Below are positions 57,379-64,000 of a DNA stretch of 64,000 bases, one piece after another. Each line of letters begins with the position of its first letter. Positions within the stretch are counted from its first letter, which is position 1. Below the pieces are notes generated by a model. That model was not told where the DNA came from, made no database searches, and worked only from the letters and a program-made list of their open reading frames with translations. Source of the DNA: Welwitschia mirabilis (lineage: Eukaryota > Gnetophyta > Gnetopsida > Welwitschiales); NCBI GenBank assembly GCA_051453625.1, contig JBOZIK010000001.1, positions 35,169,008 to 35,233,007 of the forward strand. Reading direction: 5' to 3'. The translations under genes and the position numbers were made by a program.

Positions 57379-58309
57379 ATTATTACAAAATTAGTGGTTA
57401 GCAAATCCAGTTATATAGAATTAATATTAGATAAATTAGACACTTTAGTTTTCATATTAAGAATACTGAGTTGGGCATGAAGTATTTTTTTATGAGATAT
57501 TGGATTGAACCTCTAAGTATTATCATTGTTATTAATGATTTCTCTTGATGTTTTTGGCACATATTAATACTTTTTTATTTCTCTACCATTATTATTTGTT
57601 AGCACATGTTTATGCTGACATACTCTTTATTTTAATATCATGATTTCATTGGCACATATTCATAATGATTAATTCTCTAATTTTCATGATCTTCATGTTA
57701 TAAACTACTAGTACATTTTCCATTATATCATACTTTGATGTTTACTATTAGCACAATACCCTGAGCATATTATTAGATGATATTTTATTAGTACAACATT
57801 TGTATTATGATGCTTTGATTTTATTTTGTATTATCAAATATTATGACTATTTGAATGATTAATACCATGGTTAATCAATTATCTTTATGCCTTTATTTGA
57901 ATGCTTAGGTATTACATCAATAGTTTAATCTATTTTTTTTCAAGTGGTATATCTATGTGCTTTTATCTATTATTCAAGTGATTAATATCATGTTTTTTCA
58001 ATATCTTTGTAAAATTTGATTATGTGTATTTCACTAAAATATAACTTGTAATTGATTGAAGGAGATTGTACTAATGAAGATTTACCAAGTTTTATACATC
58101 ATAAGAAATGAAGATATCGTTGGTAAATCAACTTTCAATGATTCCACTTGTAAAATATTTATGCCTTTGTGTGGATAGATTATTGCAAAGAAAAATTAGA
58201 TCATCATAAGCATAAGATAATTTTGGAAACTCAAGACAATATCTTACATAATTAATAAACTCTAAAATCAATTTTTTGAAAAAATTTCTAGTGAAAACAT
58301 CTAGGAAAT

Positions 58310-58725
58310 GAAAGACATCTTGGATGTATCAAAATTTAAGTCATAGTCGTAAGTCAGCTATCTCATCAAGGATTAATATCCTAAAAATCAAACTTGACTT
58401 AGATAAAGATGTTTATATGTTTAAAGATATCTACACTAAAGAAAAATAAGTAACAAAGTTAAATTCAACTTTGACCAATATCATACATTTTAAGTGAGCT
58501 ATTAACTTGTACATTATGGATTCATGATTGTGAAGAACCAAGGATTATGTAGAGTAAGTTTTATCAAAATCTAGGTAAGTTGAATAAANNNNNNNNNNTA
58601 GTAGACATCTACAAAAGTGAAGATGTCTTAGATAAAAGTTTATAATGATGAAAAACAAATTTATGCACCTAATGCCTAGAAATTTCCTATCTAATATAAG
58701 ATAGTTACAAGATTAAGTGTCTACC
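58310..58725. repeat. cluster of AGACGTCTA-derived palindromes, set 1
   Basis: Sites include AAAGACATCTT (58,311), AAAGATGTTTA (58,405), AAAGATATCTACAC (58,423), GTAGACATCTACA (58,601), GAAGATGTCTTAG (58,619) and GTGTCTACC (58,718). Nearly all can be derived from AAGACGTCTAC by C-to-T change on one or other strand at the central CpG. Confidence 0.65.
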
Positions 58726-59196
58726 TTTCAAGTTCAAATAGTTAGACACTCTTCAACTATATAAAGGGTTAATATCATAAAACAAATTACAACTTTTGGA
58801 ACTTCAAGAAACACATAGATCTTAAACGTTTTATCATTAAAGGATATGGAATGAACAAATATATCTCTAAGCATAAACACATGAGTAATTAGAACATCTC
58901 ACAAAGAATCAAATAAATCATTGCAAAAGAGCTTTTAGTATTGCATCATTTTATTCTTAAATATTACATTGCTTTATCATTCATTTGCACTTATGATGAT
59001 AATAATAACATCAAGGAACTTAAGTCTTCATCAAAGTTACATCTTTAGGATTTTTTTAATTGTATTTTTGGTTATATACTATTGAACTATCTTATTATTA
59101 AATATTATTGTAATCGCATTATTAGATCAATCTCTTTATAAGGTGACTCTTATATGGATGTGCATTTGAAATAGTACTTGTCAGAACTTGTTTTTA

Positions 59197-59490
59197 TTAT
59201 AAGGTTATTAATGCACCAAAAAACTATTATTCCCTTATGGGAAGAGAGTATTTCCTTACAAGGAGACTCTCATTGTTATAAGATTTTTCATGCACTTGTG
59301 AAAAGAACTATTCCCTTATAGGGAAGAGAGTGTTGTCTTGTGAGGAGATTCTCACTATTATAAGGTTCATGTTTTTTCTATGAAAACCACTATTCCTTAT
59401 AAGGGAAAGAGTTCTGCCTTGCAAGGATAATCTCACTTGTTATAATATTGGTGATGCACCAAAAAATCACTATTTTTTCATAGTCAAGAA
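59197..59490 (+). repeat. 79-82-bp tandem repeat in LTR, ~3.6 copies
   Basis: Units start TTATAA(G/T) at 59,197, 59,276, 59,358 and 59,440. Each contains a TTCCCTTATAGGGAAGAGAG stem-forming core and a (C/T)TTG(C/T)(A/G)AGGA(G/T)A(C/A)TCTCA block. A degraded earlier unit (CTCTTTATAAGGTGACTC) lies at ~59,133. The array sits ~30 bp before the conserved GTGGAC..GAACCAC-like block, i.e. in the transcribed part of the LTR. Confidence 0.85.
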
Positions 59491-59660
59491 CATTTAGAGA
59501 TGTGAGTAGAATCTATCCTCTATGTGTGGACATACCCAGGTTGGGAAACCACATTATCTTAGTAAGGTGTTTTATTATTATGTGTTTTTATTATCCTATT
59601 ATTAGTTTAAATTTTTATCTAATGGAACTCATTCACCACTGACCTCTAAGTTTAATAATC

Positions 59661-60398
59661 CTCATAGACTATGCTATGATGCTATCATGTGAATACATCT
59701 TTAAATGAATGTATGTATAAGTAAGATATATTTAAATTATTAATACCAATTATACTATTTATAAAACTAGAAGTTAGAAATAATGGGGTACTTCTTATCA
59801 CATTTGAAAGGTACCGCCAGAGTTATCTGTCTTATGAATATTGGCATAGAACTCTCTTATCATGAAATCTAAAATAATTTCTTCAAGTTAAATAATGATT
59901 TCCTATCCAAGATGAGAGAATCATGTTAAAAGTTAATCCTTCTTATTTTTATAAAAGTTAAGAATTCTCTCTACAATATAGAAGTTTTTAAGCCAAGACT
60001 TCAATATTTTTGTAGCTAATTCATGATAAAATTAAGCTTTATATTAAGGTTTTTATGGTTCATGATAGGTTTATTTCTCCTAGTAGTTTTGGTGGGCTTT
60101 CTCTTCACTATATTTGTGAAATATAAATGGTAGAAACTAAATGTAGAAGATATACTAATAGAATTAAAAATGTATGCACATGCACTAAAATCCACTTGTG
60201 TTTGTTAGTTATGAAAACTTATTTTAAACCAAAGACATTTATCTAGTGAAAACTAAGAGAAAGAGGATTTCTATTCATACTAAAATGGATAAATGCAAAG
60301 TGATAAAGTGAAAATGAAGGTTACATAGCCCTTTCTTACTTAAAAAGGATTTAAAACACTAAGTTTTGTATTCTTTTAATTTTGAAAATACTATTTCA
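59661..60398. other. AT-rich stretch between two copia remnants
   Basis: No domain recognised. On position it may include the outer part of the minus-strand copia element's LTR. Confidence 0.4.
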
Positions 60399-60705
60399 AA
60401 GATGTCTACACCTTAAAATACATCAAAAATGATTAAAAAAAAGTCATCTATAAATTTCACAGACATCTTCTAATAAAACTTTTAAACTATTACCTAGGGG
60501 TACTAAAGACGTCTACTAACTAAAAGATGTCTATAACAAAAATATTAGACATCTACTTGTATGAAAGATATCTATTTTTTTTTTTTTGAATAGCTAACAA
60601 CTAAATATGTCTATACCATTAAGTAAATATTTCTAATAGATGTCTGCAACACTAAATATGTCTTCAACTTAGACATTTATAGATTGAAAGATGTTTATTC
60701 TACAA
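60399..60705. repeat. cluster of AGACGTCTA-derived palindromes, set 2
   Basis: About eleven sites in ~300 bp: AAGATGTCTACACC (60,399), AGACATCTTCTA (60,461), AAGACGTCTACTA (60,507, intact), AAAGATGTCTATA (60,523), TTAGACATCTACT (60,545), AAAGATATCTA (60,564), ATATGTCTATACC (60,605), ATAGATGTCTGCAAC (60,637), ATATGTCTTCAAC (60,656), TTAGACATTTATAG (60,669), AAAGATGTTTATT (60,688). Consensus AAGACGTCTACA. It lies downstream (minus sense) of the minus-strand copia RNase H and probably belongs to that element's 3' LTR. Confidence 0.75.
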
Positions 60706-61164
60706 CCTTAAAAAATTTTAAAGTTTTTCCTATTCACATCATTTTGAGATAAAGCAACTTAAAAATAACTTACGTAAATCATAAAAACTTCTAATTAAAA
60801 TGATAATCACATGATAAAACTTTAAATATCTATAGCAAATATCTAAACTTATAAATAGAATCATAAGAAATATACTAAGTTAAGATTTGGAAGCGATTAA
60901 TTATGAACTTACTTAATCAGACAATGCCTAATACTCAAGTTCTAGCATAACCTAATGAATCTTTCTACACTCATCTACAAGTTGATCATCTATTTTGACA
61001 TATTTCAAAGTGATTTTTTTTATTTTGGACGATCTTGAAGGAAGTGGCTTATGATTTTAATATCCTTTATCCTAGAATGTTGAATAAGATTCTTAGATAT
61101 GTTGATAGAACTCTTATTGGCATAGTAGATTGGAATGTTTTTACTTTAACCTTTACTTCATCTA

Positions 61165-62330
61165 AATTACTTAGGCACAACAACTTATAGTAGTAATGTA
61201 CTCACATTTAATGGTTAAGAATGTGCTTGAATTTTTCTTCATGTTATTCCATGATATCAATAATTATCCTAATAATTAGTAACCTACATTGGTGCTTATC
61301 ATGTCATCCTTATAAATTTCCTAATTTGCATCATAATACCAACCTAAATGAAGGTATAAGTCCTTTAAATATCAAAGGTTCTAATTAGTAGTATCTTTCA
61401 AATAATAAAATATTCTTTTAATGGTAGTAAGATGCAATTCTATAGGATGACTTTGGTAACATACAAAATCTCTACACTTAAGATAATATCTAATCTACTA
61501 GTAATAAGATAAAGTAAATCATCAATCATACCTCTGTAAAGTATTTACTCAACCATCTTATCATTTTTATCTTTATCTGATTCTGTGCTTTAATGTATTA
61601 NNNNNNNNNNNNNNNNNNNNNNNNNNNNNNNNNNNNNNNNNNNNNNNNNNNNNNNNNNNNNNNNNNNNNNNNNNNNNNNNNNNNNNNNNNNNNNNNNNNN
61701 NNNNNNNNNNNNNNNNNNNNNNNNNNNNNNNNNNNNNTTCATTTCAAATTCAACTTGCATAGTGTTTACAAACTTTTTACACAATGATTCATTAGTGACA
61801 ACAAATATAATATCATCTATATATATTTGCTAATAGTAAAGTTATTACCATCTATTTTTATAAATAAAGTAATAGTAGATGTATGTCTTAAAAGTTTCTC
61901 ATACTAAGCTCTAGGGGCTTACTTAAGTTCATACAGAGCCTTTTCCAATTTATAAACATGATCTAACTCAAGTAAATTAAAAAAAACTTGAGGTTATTTA
62001 ACATATATCTATTCTTGTATAAATCCATTCAAGAATACACTCTTGACATCTATCTGATAGATCTTTAATCCTTTAACATATGAAAATGTTAAAAGCATTA
62101 TAATTGATTTCATACATGCTACTAATGCAAAAATTTCTTCGAAATAAATTCCTTCTTATTGGTTGTATCTTTTTACAACTAGTCTTACTTTATTTCTAAT
62201 AACATTATCATATTCATCTATCTTGTTTTTGAAAATACTTGGCTGCCTATTACTGATGTATTTGATGGCCTTAGATGAGTTTCTAGACTTTACATCTTTT
62301 AAACTAGTTTAACTCTTCTTATATTGCTAG
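61165..62330 (-). pseudogene. SIRE-type copia reverse transcriptase-RNase H remnant
   Basis: Read on the minus strand from 62,330 down. IDVKSVFLNGFIQE-stop-IYVK ends near 61,995 ('MDVKSAFLNGFLQEEVYV'), then LELDHVYKLEKALYELK-stop-APRA-stop-YEKL ('ALYGLKQAPRAWYERL'). The intact active site is IYIDDIIFVVTNESLCKKF (YIDD at 61,812-61,823), followed by MQVEFEM. After a 137-base gap (61,601-61,737) come a YRGMIDDLLYLITSRLDIIL segment ('YRGMIGSLLYLTASRPDIMF') and the RNase H end YITTISCCA near 61,180. The DDIIF.(S/A/V)TNESLC string is characteristic of the SIRE/Maximus and related Tork lineages. Stops fall at expected Gln and Trp codons, so it is inactive. Confidence 0.85.
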
Positions 62331-62640
62331 CATATTATGTTGATCACTTTTTGATTTATTGAAATTCTTAGATTCTATTTTATATGTTTAAGCTACAAAT
62401 CCATAAAACTCTTTAGTATAAAGTTTTGTTTGTATGTTATCATAAGGACTATTAATTATGTTACTAGTCGATTGACTTTTTTAGTTTAATCATTCATGAT
62501 GAGGTTTTTCTTTTAGATTCTTCTTCCTTCTCCTCTTTATTATCTAATTATGCTAAAGGTTGTTAAAAGTTTGTTCAAGTTGTAAGGGTACATAGTCATC
62601 TTGTACATAAATAAAAGTAGATTTAGTAACATCAATTTTA
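62331..62640 (-). pseudogene. copia integrase-RT linker remnant
   Basis: Highly degraded joining region between integrase and RT on the minus strand. An IKIDVTKSTFIYVQDDYVPLQ stretch near 62,580-62,640 is readable but not diagnostic. No further motif. Confidence 0.5.
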
Positions 62641-63430
62641 ATACTAATAGTTTTCTTTATCACTCATGTTCTTTTATTGAATAACTGATAGGCTTTATTA
62701 ACCATTGAATATCCTAGAAAAATACCATTATCAATTTTGATGTCAAAATTTCTAAGCTTATATTTCTCATTTAGGATGAATCATTTGGAATCAAATACAT
62801 GAAAATAACTTATTCAGGGTTTATTACCAAAGTAGAGCTGATATGAGGTTATAAAAGTAAAGCATCTTACCAAAACAGTTTTGGAAATATAGAAAGTAGT
62901 GTTAGGAACCTATTAATTATTGTTTTTGCTATTTCATTTAGCACCAAGTTATTTCTTTTAGCTACTCCATTCCATTATGTTATCCTTGAAGTAGAAGATT
63001 TATGAAATATACCAAACTTTTTGTAGAAGTCTCTAAACCTTACATTCTTGAATTTATTACCATTGTCACTCCTTATTACTTTAATCCTATATCCTTTGTA
63101 ATCCTATAACTTGATACACAACTTAGAGAAAATGTCAAAGGCCTAATCCTTAACTGTAAGAAAGGCTGCCCATGTAAAATGAGAATAATCATCAATATTA
63201 GTTAAATAATAGTTTTTCTTATGAAGACTTTTATAGGAAATGGATCAGCAATATTGAATTGTAGAAGGTATAATAGATGTTCAATACTAATAGGATTTTT
63301 CTTAACAAATTTTAGTTTTGTTTGCTTTCTCTTCTAATAAACTTCACAATCCTAGTCATTAAAAGTTTGTAATTTTCTAAAGAGAATTATTATTATCTCT
63401 CTAAACATAAATTAGAAAATAATTTAATGT
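62641..63430 (-). pseudogene. copia GAG-pre-integrase and integrase remnant
   Basis: On the minus strand from 63,360 down. A DCEVY-stop-KRKQTKLKF string is the end of the GAG-pre-integrase domain ('C.AC.KGKQTK.SF'). Then come the degraded first half of the catalytic core and, near 63,090, IKVIRSDNGNKFKNVRFRDF ('IKRIRSDNGTEFKN..F.DF'), with the second catalytic Asp kept. Next are FGIFHKSSTSRIT-stop-WNGVAKRNN ('GI.HEFS.P.TPQQNGVVERKN') and LNEIAKTIIN. The C-terminal GKR/GYS block is FDIKIDNGIFLGYSMVNKAY near 62,755-62,690 ('FD.KSDEGIFLGYS..SKAY'). It would insert cDNA into the host genome; here frameshifts and stops remove function. It is collinear with the RT at 61,165-62,330 on the same strand, giving the copia order integrase before RT. 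Confidence 0.85.
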
Positions 63431-64000
63431 TAAGATAGTAGGAATAGATAGAAAATTAAACATTATAAAGATCGCTGATATTATCTCATGAAGCATTACA
63501 AATTGACATACTTAAATGGAAGGGATTTGATAGATTAATAAGGCACTTTTATCCTAAGCAAGTTAAATGAGGTAGCATATCAATGTTTAGTTCATGAGAT
63601 GAAAAATATGTAGAAACTCTCAAAAGAAGCTCTTTAAATGCCCAACTTAGTTATATGCCATTACAAAAGATCTATAATTTCAAATGCACTATAGAGAATA
63701 TTTAGGTAAAAAAATTTTAAATGTGGAAAGCATATTTTAAATAAAGTTTTTGTGTAAACATTTAAAAATATTTATTAAAATTTAAAACAATTAGGAGTTA
63801 GTGCATTCTAAAATTTGTGAAACTATATCAATTAAGATGTTGAGAGATAGATGCTACTTCACCAATTTCATAGATAACTACACCAAAAAGATGTGGATTA
63901 ATTACTTTTTTCATATGTTATAAAATTGTAATTTTTCTAGACATGAAAAATGTTTTCTAAAAGTAAATCAAACTACAAGATCAAGACATTTACATAGATA
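63431..64000. other. AT-rich end of window, nothing readable
   Basis: Should contain the upstream pol/gag of the minus-strand copia element, which continues past the window edge. I could not read protease or gag motifs here. Confidence 0.45.

Larger units (their letters stand above)
57379..59660 (+). mobile_element. SIRE-like copia 3' LTR, repeat-rich
   Basis: From the polypurine tract to a CATTCACCACTGACCTCTAA stretch near 59,630, which resembles the usual C-rich LTR end. A GTGTGGACATACCCAGGTTG then GGAAACCACATTATC block at 59,523 corresponds to the conserved 'GTGGACGTAGG...GAACCACGTTAA' element of such LTRs. Internally it holds irregular TAGCACA-headed repeats (57,556-57,800), GACGTC-derived palindromes (58,310-58,725) and a 79-82-bp tandem repeat (59,197-59,490). 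A 10-base gap lies at 58,589-58,598. At ~2.3 kb it is long for an LTR, so extra insertions are possible. Confidence 0.55.

Noticed and set aside
1-64000. Search for organellar insertions, rRNA and tRNA genes
   Set aside because: No plastid or mitochondrial gene motif, rRNA block or cloverleaf-compatible tRNA was recognised by eye on either strand.

Overview
The window reads as intergenic, repeat-dominated nuclear DNA of a flowering plant. It is strongly AT-rich. Its readable coding remnants are plant LTR-retrotransposon proteins: Ty1/copia, including the SIRE/Maximus type with an envelope-like ORF, and Ty3/gypsy of the Athila/Tat type. It also holds a CACTA-type DNA transposon. I found no intact cellular gene, rRNA, tRNA, CRISPR array or bacterial-style operon. 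Every coding stretch is a decayed remnant, and many premature stops fall where related elements carry Gln (CAA), Arg (CGA) or Trp (TGG). That pattern fits long-term loss of methylated cytosines. Thirteen runs of N interrupt the sequence, and several sit in tandem repeats or between duplicated ends, so they look like assembly artefacts or collapsed repeats.

Layout. 0-0.7 kb: a duplicated contig end and a 37-bp minisatellite running into a gap. 1.6-12.6 kb: three copies of one unclassified dispersed repeat (plus at 1.6-2.0, minus at 3.5-4.8, plus at 11.2-12.6), otherwise featureless AT-rich DNA. 13.5-16.1 kb: the 3' part of a plus-strand Ty1/copia element (reverse transcriptase, RNase H, start of its LTR-like 3' region). 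This repeat is interrupted at 16,089 by an element of about 10 kb (16,090-26,064) with CACTA-like ends, arrays of ~40-bp palindromes at both ends and a 3-bp TAA duplication. The copia repeat resumes at 26,065. A second, uninterrupted copy at 30.6-32.96 kb preserves the empty insertion site. Inside the CACTA-like element lies a ~1.9-kb unit with ~160-200-bp inverted repeats that carries a plant gene fragment (17,357-17,609).

28.6-29.8 kb: a SIRE-like LTR with a 67-bp tandem repeat. 34.95-36.05 kb: (AC)n and (GC)n(AC)n microsatellites inside a larger tandem duplication. 36-42.8 kb: nothing recognisable. 42.8-56 kb: two or more overlapping Athila/Tat-type gypsy copies, with gag, protease, RT, RNase H and integrase at 45.0-50.4, envelope-like remnants, and two polypurine tract/LTR junctions at 44.2 and 55.2 kb. 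56.5-59.7 kb: the 3' end of a plus-strand SIRE-like copia element (envelope-like remnant, polypurine tract, repeat-rich LTR). 61.2-63.4 kb: a minus-strand SIRE-like copia pol.

The elements do not work together as a cellular pathway. The window records successive insertions, best shown at 13.5-33 kb: copia repeat, then CACTA-like element inside it, then a gene-fragment-carrying element inside that. All family names come from motif recognition by eye; none has been checked by database search.
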